Under the pieces are notes generated by a model. That model was not told where the DNA came from. It saw only the letters and a list, made by a program, of their open reading frames with translations, and searched no databases. A DNA stretch of 64,000 nucleotides from Quercus robur (taxonomy: Eukaryota > Streptophyta > Magnoliopsida > Fagales > Fagaceae): positions 26,803,530 through 26,867,529 of the forward strand of contig NC_065543.1 of assembly GCF_932294415.1 (NCBI RefSeq). The letters run 5' to 3'. Position 1 is the first letter of the stretch; the number at the start of each line of letters is the position of its first letter. The translations under genes were made by a program, and so were the position numbers. Shown here piece by piece: positions 46,094 to 57,296 of this stretch.

Positions 46094-46217
46094 TTAATGA
46101 TAAAACTGAAAGTTTCAGTCTTTTGGTCATTCACACATTTGTGTTGACTTCTAATAAGCCTCCTCCACCTTACATTAATATGATAATATCTAGGTTTTCT
46201 CTTTCTTTTTCTTTTTC

Positions 46218-46225
<8 letters not shown>

Positions 46226-46241
<16 letters not shown>
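46226..46241. repeat. Poly-G run
   Basis: Sixteen consecutive G after a T-rich stretch. Confidence 0.95.
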
Positions 46242-46248
<7 letters not shown>

Positions 46249-46675
46249 TTATGACTACTCTTATTAAAATCTAAAAAATATTATTAATTTTTCATTTATA
46301 TTATTATTGAACTGATGCGTGGGATTAAAGAGATTGACATGTTAGTGAAAATATGAACTTATAATAGGTTTTTTTTTTTTTTTTTGAACTTATATTAGTA
46401 TTATCATTATTATTAGTATTATCACAAGTTTTACTAATCAACATTTAAAGAAATATTATATTTATATTAGATTAGAATTTGATATTTCTAATTTGTTTTG
46501 TAAAAGTTACAGTATGAAAATTACATTTGATAGATAGAGCTCTATGTTTAATTGGACTATTTTAGTTAATTTTTCTATTTATACTAATTTAATATGTTTA
46601 ATTATATTTTAAATAATTATTAAATTAATTATAATATCGTCACAGTTTGACCTCAGTTCAACCTTAAAAACCTTA

Positions 46676-47210
46676 AACCTCCCTTTTTTACATTTCATTG
46701 AACAGTCCGGATCTAAAAACTATGTGATCAAGTTGACAGAGGACAGAGGAATGATAGCCTACAACCATTAAGGATAGAAACGAGGGATATGCCAGCATAC
46801 TGCCTTAGCATTGAGGAGTGTTGTTTGCTAGAAGAAGAAACCAATGTGAAGCCTTGGTATTATGATATCAAGCACTACATTCAGACATTAGAGTATCTGC
46901 TAAGTCACGTAGAATATATGCACTAAAAACTCAACGCACTCGTATCTAGGTCAAAATTAATTTTTCTACATAAGCAAGCTCAAGATAGGCGGATAAAGAT
47001 TTCACCTTATGAGGAATAGGCTGTCGAAACAGCAACACAAGCAAGACTTTTGAAGTGCGTCAAGCTAACTTAAAAATTTAATGTAAAAAAAGGGAACCCC
47101 AATTCGAAATATGAAACAAGTTTGCAACAAGAGAGTCGACGAAGGGATCAACATCTTCCTTCAGTAAAGGCCCATCCAGTCTAAACAGTCATAGACGAAA
47201 GGGTATGAAG
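46676..47210 (+). pseudogene. Gypsy element 3 pol linker remnant
   Basis: QPLRIETRDMPAYCLSIEEC and NVKPWYYDIKHYIQTLEYL are the stretch between RNase H and the integrase zinc-binding domain. After a stop the trace continues to about 47060. No integrase core follows. Confidence 0.8.
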
Positions 47211-47564
47211 TAGAATATTTTGCGAAGTAGAATATTTTGCAAACTTTCTAAACAAAAAATGAAAATTTTAAAAATTAATGACGAAAATCAAATTTTTTGG
47301 AACCATGATATTTTATCCCATAACAAAAAATAGGAACCATGTTTTGTTTACAGAAAACATTTTTTTTTTTGTCACTTGAGTGGCATTCTTGTTTCTATTT
47401 TCTATTTTTGCTAAATAATTGTAAGAATTCCAGTACTATTCAAGTTAAATCAATTATTTTGCAGCAACTACTAAATAATGTATAAATAGAACTTAATTTG
47501 ATCATCACGCATTAGGAAACTCCAAACTTTGACTTGTCCAAAATTAGCCTATTTTCAACCAACT
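47211..47564. other. AT-rich intergenic DNA
   Basis: Nothing recognised, apart from a short local duplication of GAAGTAGAATATTTTGC at 47206-47240. Confidence 0.45.
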
Positions 47565-48034
47565 TGATGTAGGATAGAATCTACAATTTAATTTTTGTAA
47601 TTATTTAAATTTTGGTATTTTTATGTAAAAAAAAAAAAAAAAAAACGTTATTTTAGGTTTAGGTGATTTATTTCCTTGTTTTTAGGTGCTTTTAATGCTT
47701 TTTTAAGTCAAATTTGGTTCATGTTATAGTTAGGTATCAATTAGGAGTTATTTTAGAATATATTTTCTTGTCTATCAAGTTTTATAGAGCCCTTAAATAG
47801 GCCCCTAAGTCTGTACACGTTTTTTGAACAATTATTCAATCAATAAAATTCAAACTTTTGTCTTTTTTATTTTCTGATGGATTCCAGACCCTTTCTCCTT
47901 GTGAATTCAAGGACCCTTGTGGACTCAAGGAACCCTCGTGGATTCGAGGTTATTTTCAGAAGCAAACGTATTTTGTTTCTTGTTTTCTAGAGGTGGACGT
48001 GTTCTGCTTCTTGACGCTTCCGCATCCCACATCA
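47565..48034 (+). repeat. 5' LTR of the compact gypsy element
   Basis: Partner of 49749-50203. Contains TCAATCAATAAAATTC, a plausible polyadenylation region, and an 18-base A-run at 47628. Confidence 0.92.
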
Positions 48035-48035
48035 G

Positions 48036-48049
48036 TTGGTATCAGAGCC
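48036..48049 (+). promoter_or_regulatory. Primer binding site (initiator tRNA-Met)
   Basis: TTGGTATCAGAGCC, one base after the LTR end, is a perfect plant initiator tRNA-Met primer site. Confidence 0.93.
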
Positions 48050-48162
48050 TTGACTTATCCTGATCTGGTGGCTAACTTATGAGACAATAGCAATTCTGGT
48101 GACAGAAAACTTAGCAAGTATTACATGACGTATAACTGGCGCTCACAAATATCTTTGCTAAA

Positions 48163-48600
48163 ATGTCATCACTGGAGTATGGAAACAATAGGGATAACTG
48201 TCATAGAGACATAACTCACAGACAACCTATTGGTAAGCAAATTTCATATAGGTCTTATAAGAGAATTGCAAGTTTTAATGGTTATTTTTTAAAAGAAGAT
48301 TTTCTTGATTGGTTACTTGGTCTAGAAGATTTATTTGACTATGAGAATATTTGTTATGAGAGAAAAGTTGGACTTGCTTTGTATAAACTTAGTAAGTATG
48401 CCTTACGTTAGTGGGAACGAGTACAATCTGATAGAATCCGACAAGGTAAAGACAAAATTTGCTCAAGGCCAAGGATGAAAAAGATGCTTGCTATCAAATT
48501 TTATCCTTTGAATTTTGAAGAAATCTTGTTGTATACAATACAAGATTATTATTGGCCAAGAATTTCACACTTAAATTATTTGAAGAGCCATATACTCCAT
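48163..48600 (+). pseudogene. gag: Gypsy gag fragment
   Basis: ASFNGYFLKEDFLDWLLGLE and FDYENICYERKVGLALYKL match the opening of the retrotransposon gag domain (normally FxGHxxxEDFLDW ... VKLVAYKLKG). After a stop, WERVQSDRIRQGKDKI and a MKKMLAIKFYPLNFEEILLY stretch follow. The frame has a stop at 48408 and shifts, and the zinc knuckle is missing. Confidence 0.8.
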
Positions 48601-48732
48601 TAAAGGAAGAATTGCATGTTGAAGTAAATATTGTTCATGAAGATTATGTAGAAGTCAAAGAAAAAAAATATAGAGATTTTTGAGGAAATTAATGAAGGCC
48701 TTGTTATAGAAGAAGAACCTAAAATCAAGATT

Positions 48733-49748
48733 GTGGAGGAGATTAGTGAAGACCCTATTATAGAGAAAAATCTTGAAGTCAAGATAGTAGAAACCATTAA
48801 AGAAGAAATTATAGAGGAAGTTGTCAACAATCTTGATGAAGTCAAGTTAGATGATTGCAACGTTCAAGCTCCTATTATTTTGGTGGGAGACACCGAAACA
48901 AAGTTTATTGATTTTATTGGAATGGAAAGATTTGATGTGATTATTGACTTTTATTTGGTGAATATTGTTAATTGCATAAAGATCAAGGGACAAGAAGTTC
49001 AAGTTGCTCAATTGATGACTTTCAAGTTTGGCAAGAAGACAAGGAAGAAGTATTCAAAGTATTTGTTCTCTTGACAAGAAAGATTTCAAATTTCAAAGAT
49101 GAATTCAATGACGAGTTTGTTTCTAGTGGAGAGTTCAAGCTCCTATTATTTTGGTGGGAGACACCGAAATAAAGTTTATTGATTTTATTGGAATGGAAAG
49201 ATATGATGTGATTATTGACTTTTATTTGGTGAATATTGTTAATTGCATAAAGATCAAGGGACAAGAAGTTCAAGTTGCTCAATTGATGACTTTCAAGTTT
49301 GGCAAGAAGACAAGGAAGAAGGGACAAGAAGTTCAAGTTGCTCAATTGATGACTTTCAAGTTTGGCAAGAAGACAAGGAAGAAGTATTCAAAGTATTTAT
49401 TCTCTTGACAAGAAAGATTTCAGATTTCAGATTTCAAAGATGAATTCAATGACGAGTTTGTTTCTAGTGGAGAGTTCAAGCTCCTATTATTTTGGTGGGA
49501 GACACCGAAACAAAGTTTATTGATTTTATTGAAATGGAAAGATATGATGTGATTATTGACTTTTATTTGGTGAATATTGTTAATTGCATAAAGATCAAGG
49601 GATAAGAAGTTCAAGTTGCTCAATTGATGACTTTCAAGTTTGGCAAGAAGACAAGGAAGAAGTATTCAAAGTATTTGTTCTCTTGACATGAAAGATTTTA
49701 GATTTCAAAGATGAATTCAATGACATGTTTGTTTCTAGTGGAGAAGTC
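48733..49748 (+). repeat. Triplicated gag-pol linker segment
   Basis: A coding-like segment (FIGMERFDVIIDFYLVNIVN ... TFKFGKKTRKK) occurs three times, starting at about 48863, 49134 and 49475 (spacings 271 and 341). The middle copy carries an extra perfect 63-base in-frame duplication (49258-49320 and 49321-49383), which accounts for most of the spacing difference. The ORF from 48733 ends at 49074. Later copies are open but unconnected. Confidence 0.9.
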
Positions 49749-50203
49749 TGATGTAGGACAAAATCTACAATTTAATTTTTGTAATTATTTAAATTTTGGT
49801 ATTTTTATGTAAAAAACGTTATTTTAGGTTTAGGTGGTTTGTTTCCTTGTTTTTAGGTGCTTTTAATGTTTTTAAAGTCAAATTTAGTTCCTGTTATGAT
49901 TAAGTATTAATTAGAAGTTATTTTAGAATATATTTTCTTATCTGTCAAGTTTTACAAAGCCCTTAAATAGGCCTATAAATCTGTACACGTTTTTTGAACA
50001 ATTATTCAATCAATAAAATTCAGACTTTTGTCTTTTTATTTTCTAGTGAATTCCAAATCATTTCTCCTTGTGGATTCAATGACCCTTGTAAACTCAAAGA
50101 ACCCTCTTGAATTCGAGGTTATTTTCAAAAGCAAACGTTTTTTATTTCTTGTTTTCTAGAGGTAGACGTGTTCTGTTTCTTGACGCTTTCGCATCCCGTA
50201 TCA
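49749..50203 (+). repeat. 3' LTR of the compact gypsy element
   Basis: Partner of 47565-48034, preceded by GTGGAGAAGTC as a purine-rich tract and followed by target duplication CAACT. Confidence 0.92.
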
Positions 50204-50863
50204 CAACTCTACTCTACTCCCCTCCACTCCCTCTCCCTCTCCCCTCAATTCAAACAGACCCTTAAGCTCTTACAGCAAGCCCGCTTCAGGCAATGCTTTT
50301 TCTGTAGCATGAGCAGCAGCTTGAGGCCATTACTCACTATTAGCATTTGAACAGTATGTTCAAGATAACAGCGTTTATGGTTCGCATTTTCTATGTACCA
50401 GGAATGAAAAATACCGTTTGAGCTACAAAAACTGAATGAATGATACCAATCTTCTAGGCGAATACTAGTCGATTAACTTTATTAGCATTAAATAGAGGAT
50501 CTTCAATGCTTGCTCCTTTAATAAAGTAAAATGTAACAACTAAAGACCTGTTTAGTGGAACTTGTTACAAACTTAGATATAGCCATAACAAGATGCTCAC
50601 CAACTTATGGAAGCAAAAAAATATGAAAAACACAAAATTCGGAGAAAATTTGTACAACATTAGAAAGTTATCCAATTAATGAGTTGTCAGTAACTCTATT
50701 CGTTAATTGTCAGAAGCAACACGAGTCTACCAATATATACTGTATCAAAAATAAATTTATGGACTATCCACAAAGAACCAACATAAGCTCTCAATCCACC
50801 ATTTGAAAATATTTAAAAACAACCTTCCAAAACACCAACGAATTCACCATTTGGAAATATCTT
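50204..50863. other. 3' flank of the plastid YaaW-like gene
   Basis: Contains the presumed 3' untranslated region of the minus-strand gene. TTTATT at 50478-50483 (AATAAA on the minus strand) is a possible polyadenylation signal about 380 bases after the stop. No other gene is seen. Confidence 0.45.
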
Positions 50864-53800
50864 TCAATCACCAGAAGATGGTAATCTGTATGTGCGGGTA
50901 ATACGGATCTGGTGCAAAACAATGATTTAGTAGCAGTTAGAAACCTAAAATTCATCATGATTCACTTTTCTTTCTTTTTTTTTCTCTCTTTTTTGGGTGG
51001 GAGGGGCAGCTGGACACCATTCCACAAGTCAGAAATTACTTCTAAACAAACAAACAATGATTTTCACATTTATGATTCTATCATTTGGATAACCCTTTTT
51101 CACTTCTCTTTTCATAAAATACCAATTGTTTTAACATGATTAACATTCGATTTGAGTACAATACCATGACATAGATCTTGCAACTTACTTAAGAAAAGCT
51201 TGCAATCAAAGCTAAGGACCTGATAGACGGAATAAATAACAACCAAACTAGGTAAATTCAAGTCCATACCTAAGGTGTGATGATGATTACTAACGAAATA
51301 CGATAAGTCAACATGGATTGATGGCAAAATCGATATCATACCTACCTAATAGGCCAAGTACCAATATTGATCAGATCAATCTATGGTTTGATGGTAAAAA
51401 GTGTTTAATGATAATCTTGAGAACACAAAAGATCCACCAAAATGAATTGGTAGGCCAAAAATTAGAAAGACTGCCACTCACCATCATGTATAATCATTTA
51501 GATTTGTCTGTTAGTATAGACCAGGATCTGGCAAGGTGACAGGCCAAAATACATATTAGCATCAATATATTACCTGGGCAAAAGCATAAATTGCTCGCAA
51601 GATTCTAGCATAATCAGTTCCAAGCATTTGAATGACAATATCTGCCAGAAATGTTCCCCAAAGCCTGCACAAGATGCCAGTGAAATAAAATTGTCAGAGA
51701 TGACAATAATTCCTCAAAGGAATCAGAAAGAAAAAACTTCAAGATCAAAAGCAGTTGTTGCAGTCAATGCTTAATCAATGAAGCCAAAAGAGACTTCATA
51801 AAGACTACGTGCTTCAGATTTGACTCCCTCCAGGCTTACAAATGCAGGACATAGTTGAGTCAGATACCAAATAAAAACTAAGCCATTATGAATGAAGCAT
51901 CATTTTTGGCAAAGATAGTCTTCAACTCTGTAGTTATGAGAATACACATTTTCTTAATCAATTTAGGACCATTATTTGCATGGACGTTTATCAGTGAAAC
52001 CACTTTCCCTAGCATTCAGCCCCTTAAAAGGTTAATACATACATGCATACATATATATAATAAATTAAAATTAAAAATAAAAAGGGGAAAGCAAATTTTC
52101 AGGTGAGAAGAAATGAAAATTATGAAAGACAAAACCAGAATCAAAAAATTATATTAAAAAATGCAGAGCAGAAGAGTCAATACATTGGACCAAGTAAAGA
52201 CATCATGCTTCTAAAACCCAGATATCTTGATGCAGCACCAGCAAAGCCCTGTCACAGTTACAAACTGACAAAGATGAGAAGTTCTGATTCCAAAAAATGC
52301 AGCACCAGCAAAGCCCTCTCACCCCTCCACTATTATAACACATTTTTAAATACATTCCTCAATACAGTAATATACCTCTCCGTAAGAGTACATAGCACTA
52401 ACAGCAAATAGAAACATCATAAGGATCAAATCAACTGTTTGCAGCCCAAGGAAGATAAGAAAAAGGTATACACCTGCTTTGCTGCAAGCAAGGCCGCTCT
52501 AGACTCAAGATTAATAGCAACTAATTGTCCACCCTGAAAACCAAGAAAGTATTAACATCAAGTGAAGCCTTGCTGATGTAACTATTTGTGATGCCCAAAT
52601 TTAATTGATTGTGTTTTGTGGGTGTGTGATAAGTCCCACATCGGGCATATACTAGGTAGATCTTGACAATTGCTCAAGAGTTATAGGCCTTTATTTTTGC
52701 CATGTTCGAAGTACAATGAGCAATGCCTAGGAGAGTCATTGATATACTTTCTGGCTGGCAAAGCTAATTCGGAAAGCATAAAAGCTCTTTCAAACATTTA
52801 ATGATGCAGAATTAACTGTTGTGAAGATGAATTATGGCTCATTGAGATTGTTGTTACAGTGGTCCCAAGATGTTGGCTCAAGTGACATGAATTTTGTTGA
52901 GATTTTGACTACCTTTCTTGTCGTTTTTATATTGGAGTGTGTATATTTTGGAAGAATTTTTTGTACTTTCCCAGGGAACATGAAGTACTAAATTGACAGC
53001 TTGCATTAAATTTGTATTGGTAGCACTCCATTTCATAAATTAGCAGATGTTAGAAAGTTTGAAAACTAATTAAGCTACAAACTACCAAAACTACACATTA
53101 TATCCCAATATAAGATACATGGAATGACCACTCCCATATCTTGAAATCTTGAATTTCAAAATGCAGTCGACTCCTAAACCTAAAAACACTTAATTTAATA
53201 TACACCACCAGCATACAAACTTGAATAGTAGAAAAGATAAGACTAGATAGAACAATGTAACCAGAAAATTTACCAAGTGGACCACACATCAAGTTGGGAC
53301 CAATGTAGATTTTCTTTTCTTTTCTTTTTTTATTGGTCTTTAATGTAGAGATCACTATCTAGATTTTTTGGTCTAAATTAGCTAAAATTTATTGAAAATC
53401 TAGCAGTCCCCATCAATTTAGTACTCCTGATTTCTGGAATGTAGAAGAGTGATTGACAGCTTAAACAAACAGAGCCCATTCAAATCTAGAAAACATACTA
53501 AAATTAATTTTTTGAACAAAGAACTATAATAAATAAATATTGAAAAAGTATAATACGCACACGAAGTTCCTCACATTGAATTGAATACATTTCAAAAACT
53601 TTGTTTTTTCCTTACCAAAAAAAAATGAATACATTTCAGAGAGGTTTTTGAAATCTGTAGGCCTTTGTTGAAGAACACTGTATAAGGCAATACATATTGC
53701 CCATGTTTAATGCATATGAGAGAATATTAAGGGCACGTTTGGTAGACTGTAATAAACACTGTAATGTAATAGATATTCTTATGATATAACTATTTAATTG

Positions 53801-56800
53801 TTTGGTTATATTTTTATTACGATAAATAGTTAGTTCTTATAAATAGTTATTCTTTAAGGGCACATTTGTTGAAGAACACTGCATAAGGCAATACATATTG
53901 CCCATGTTTAATGCATGTGAGAGAATATTAAAGGCACGTTTGGTAGACTGTAATAGACACTGTAATGTAATAGATATTCTTATGGTATAACTATTCAATT
54001 GTTTGGTTATGTCTTTTTTACGATGAATAGTTATTTCTTATGAATAGTTATTCTTTAAAATGAGGAATAACTATTCTTTATCAAAAGCACTGAATGTCTA
54101 TTTCTTAACATTATGTAATAACTTTTTTTTTAAATTTCCTAAAAAGCCATTAATTGCCGCATCTTCAAAAGGAAAGAAAATAAGCTAGAACCTTATATAA
54201 CTTTTACGCAGTTATTAATTTTTAAACAAAGCACATATATATTAATTATTAATACATAATAAGCTAGATCCTTCTCCCACTTTTTTTTTTTTTTTGAAAA
54301 AAAAAAAAAAAAAGTTAAGCTAGATCCTCAAAAAATGTAAATATAATTTTATAAAATAAGAGTATTTTAAAAAATTTGACTTAAAAATGATTTCATTCCA
54401 CCTTCTTTTTATACTCTACCAAATTGTGGATGCATATTCAGGATTCTATTTCTAAATGGTCCCCAAACTAATGAATAGTAATACTTATTACATTCCAACT
54501 TTATGTATTCCTTGTAATACTTATTCTTATTCCCATGTAATAATCATTACAGTGTACCAAACGTGCTCTAAATCATATTTGCAACAGAAACGGTAACAAC
54601 TATTTTTAAATTATGAAATATCTTTAAAAATAATCTTTTTTTTTTTTAAGTTAATAAAGTTGAAGCCATAATAAAGAGACATATTGCTTCTATAAAAAAA
54701 TAAAAATAAAAAAACACACACACATTGGAATCAGACAAATTCATTATGGCTAGTTTGCCAAACTATGTATCTACGATGTCAAACTTATACCTTTTTAATG
54801 AATTCCTTTTTCATCTGATAGTTGGCAGCTTCTAAGAACACCTTCCCAGATAATCTCCTTGCTAACTACCACAAAGGGAAAACTACTTCAGATATTCAAA
54901 CAAAAGACCAAAGAAATAAACTGACATAAATCATTTACTTACCACTTCATAAATCTTTGCCAAAGTAAACATGCCACCACCCTTCACATCAAAAAAGATA
55001 AGGGGAAAAAAGAGATCAATCTCAAATAGAGAGGACCAAAAGACTTGATTGTAAAATAACTAACTGTACCCTCAACATCATTGACCGAAGCTCTTTCATA
55101 GCAGAAAGGGCATGCAGCTTCCATTGACTAAGTCCAAATTCTAGACTGCCCTGATCATTGGATGTCTTAGAGAAGTCCCCTAAGCTCAGGAAATTTCTTG
55201 ATTCCTCGCTGCAAGAATGTAATGAAAACTTTAAATCACCACAATACAATTTTATTAAGAAGAAGTCAACTTTTTGAAAGATTACTTTTTGTAAATTACA
55301 TACGTACCCAAAGGGTCTTAAACCCACAACCTCACCCTCCGTCATGTTGAGGCAGGGGAGGTCTCATTTGCAATAGGCTCACTGAAAACTTTTTCTAAGA
55401 AATAACTACGTAATGATCTTTTAAAACTTTCTAATGTTCTGACAGACAGCAATCAACAAAGATCGATTAATGAATTATAAAACTAACAAAAGTACAACAC
55501 AAGGGTTAACTGATTACTTTCCTCAACCTTTTTTTTTTTTTTGGATAAGGAAAGGTTTTATTAAAAAGGAAAAGGAAATGACACATAAAAAGATGTGTAC
55601 AAACCCTTTTTAAAGAACACAAATCACAAATAATGGGAGTTAAAAAATTCAACAAAAGACACAGAAGGGACACTGCCTAAGGCATCAGTTCTTTCCTAAC
55701 AGCATTAACTTGCATTTCTTCAGACATCCAATCGTCCATGTAGTGCCATAGGCTAGCACTAGATTTTTCTTTCCTATGCAATTATTGGTCTATGTTGCAA
55801 AATTCCTAGGGAATCTAAGTTTAACTTCTAATCTTAGTTAGAGTGGCACCGCCTCAAAGCTCCCTTTTAGTGATAAGTTTTTACAATATAGTCATACTTC
55901 TTAACCAAAACAAAATAATCACTTCAACTCCAATAATTTGATAAACAGATTAGTTAACTGTCTAACATCCATAGTTAATAAATCCATTTATATTGATCTT
56001 AGGATATTTCTATCAGTTTATAGATTTGTGATGATCAAAATCACCCCACGAGCACCTTGCTCAAGTCCCATCTGTGAAATTTTTTCAATCTCTACCTAGT
56101 ACCTACTTGAGAATACTGAGACTGAGAGATCTAACAGGATAAGCATTCTAAAGGATGTAGCAAATACTGGAGAATTAATTACGAAAAGTACCTTGAGTAT
56201 TCCTGCAATAGATGAAGAAAAATTTCTACTTCAAGATCTTCAGTTGACAATTTGCTTGAGCATCGAATGTTCAACTTTTTTCTCACTTCAAGCAAGACAT
56301 TTCTATATGATGGTCTCCATCCCCTACCAACAACATTATATGAAAAGAAATCAAGCCGATACTTAAAATGAAGCCCCGAATTACAATGTGCAATAAAATT
56401 TTGTTCATGAGAACAGAGATTGAGATTCGCTAACCACTTTCCATAAAGAGGACCAGTAAGTTTAGTTGTAATGTGCAACTTAGACCATATCAATAAAAGC
56501 AGCTATTGACGCTAACTAGTTGCAATTTTACAATGTCATTGCAATTACCTTAATGTAGACCGGGCATCAGACGCAAGAAATAAAAAGCGTGACTCTAGCG
56601 CTGCAATAAAATCTTGTCGCTCTTCAAGATCTTCTTCAATCATGGCATGGTCCACATCCGCTCTGCTTGTTATCGATTTGAGCAAAGGGCTGAAGTAGCT
56701 GAATATCAACAATATTAAAGACCAAATATATCAACATCATGCCAAATTCAAAAGAAGAAGAAGAAGAAGAAGAAGATTTTCATTTACCTGGGGCCAAAAA

Positions 56801-57296
56801 GGATTCTTTCAAGCTCGTATAGCTCAGAGTCGGTGGCAAGTTCAAGTACTGACCGAAGCTCAGGGTCAAATGCATCTGCATAGCATACCACATCATTTTA
56901 GAAATACAAATACAAATACAAATCCAAGTTAGGAAACAGAGTGAAAAAACAAAAACAAAAAAAAAAGGGGGGCACCTTGACCTTGCCCTTTTGAAATAGC
57001 TGCATAAGCACAACAACCCACAAGCCTTAGACCATTTGTACGCCCAACAACCTGCAAAATCAAGAACCCATTTACCTTGAATATGAAAGTTTACTTCTTT
57101 AGACTGTACACCAATCTCTAGCACTAATTTTAGAAATTTACAAATATACGGGAAGGAAGAGGAGCAAAAGAAAAAAAGAAAAGCGTACTACTACCGAGTA
57201 TGCAGCTAGTTTGGGAATTGTGATTGGTAATGCTGAAGCCAAGGAGAAATGGAGTGGCAGAGCTGCTGCTGCTGCTGCCGCTGTTGCACTAGTCAT
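50864..57296 (-). CDS. Putative plastid YaaW/UPF0174-like protein, 11 exons, complete
   Basis: Exons: 57296-57195, 57051-56976, 56875-56788, 56698-56549, 56323-56192, 55208-55070, 54981-54943, 52533-52474, 52248-52184, 51664-51574, 50908-50864. All junctions are GT-AG and the sum is 987 bases, giving 328 residues. The start is the only in-frame ATG upstream of exon 2 (MTSATAAAAAAALPLHF); a Ser/Ala-rich N-terminus without acids suggests a chloroplast transit peptide. Next come DPELRSVLELATDSELYELE, GWRPSYRNVLLEVRKKLNI, KLSTEDLEVEIFLHLLQEY, a glycine-rich FAGAASRYLG stretch, and ARILRAIYAFAQIRITRTYR at the end. The order and the YRNVLLEVRKKL block resemble bacterial YaaW (UPF0174), a family of unknown function. 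Intron 7 is 2.4 kb and holds a MITE. Exon structure is read directly; family and location are inference. Confidence 0.85.
53664..54065. repeat. About 201-bp tandem duplication spanning a MITE end
   Basis: GAAGAACACTG...AAGGCAATACATATTGCCC and the adjoining MITE terminus occur at 53670 and again 201 bases later at 53871. The duplicated unit covers 60 bases of host intron plus about 140 bases of the MITE. Confidence 0.88.
53731..54568 (+). mobile_element. PIF/Harbinger-type MITE copy B in intron 7
   Basis: Ends GGGCACGTTTGGTAGACTG and, inverted, GAGCACGTTTGGTACACTG, flanked by TAA (53728-53730 and 54569-54571). It is homologous to 44962-46093 inverted, without the LINE insert. It lies in intron 7 of the YaaW-like gene. 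Confidence 0.88.

Larger units (their letters stand above)
44255..46675. mobile_element. hAT-like element related to the one at 27940
   Basis: Its left end (AAGGTTCTCAAACCTAGACT, then GGACC) resembles the inverted right end of 27940-29235 (GGTTTTAAAAACTAGACTGG), and its right end inverted reads TAAGGTTTTTAAGG. It separates the RNase H remnant (left) from later pol sequence (right). No convincing 8-bp target duplication was found. It hosts the MITE at 44962. Confidence 0.5.
47565..50203 (+). mobile_element. Compact non-autonomous gypsy LTR element
   Basis: LTRs 47565-48034 and 49749-50203 both start TGATGTAGGA and end ATCA. They are flanked by the 5-bp target duplication CAACT (47560-47564 and 50204-50208). 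The primer site is intact. The 1.7-kb interior holds a shortened gag and a repeated segment, but no protease, RT or integrase. The LTRs differ by scattered substitutions and a shorter A-run in the second. Confidence 0.92.

Noticed and set aside
48036..48049. tRNA-Met-like sequence
   Set aside because: Only the 3' complement of the initiator tRNA is present next to an LTR, so it is a primer site and not a tRNA gene.
52589..52680. AAGTCCCACATCGGG-like word typical of some plant LTRs in intron 7
   Set aside because: No second copy, primer site or target duplication was found nearby; a similar word at 38692 is in a different context.
55530..55720. T-run followed by TTTTATTAAAAAGG resembling a LINE 3' end in intron 5
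   Set aside because: No LINE protein motif follows and no target duplication was found; it may be one, but support is too weak to annotate.
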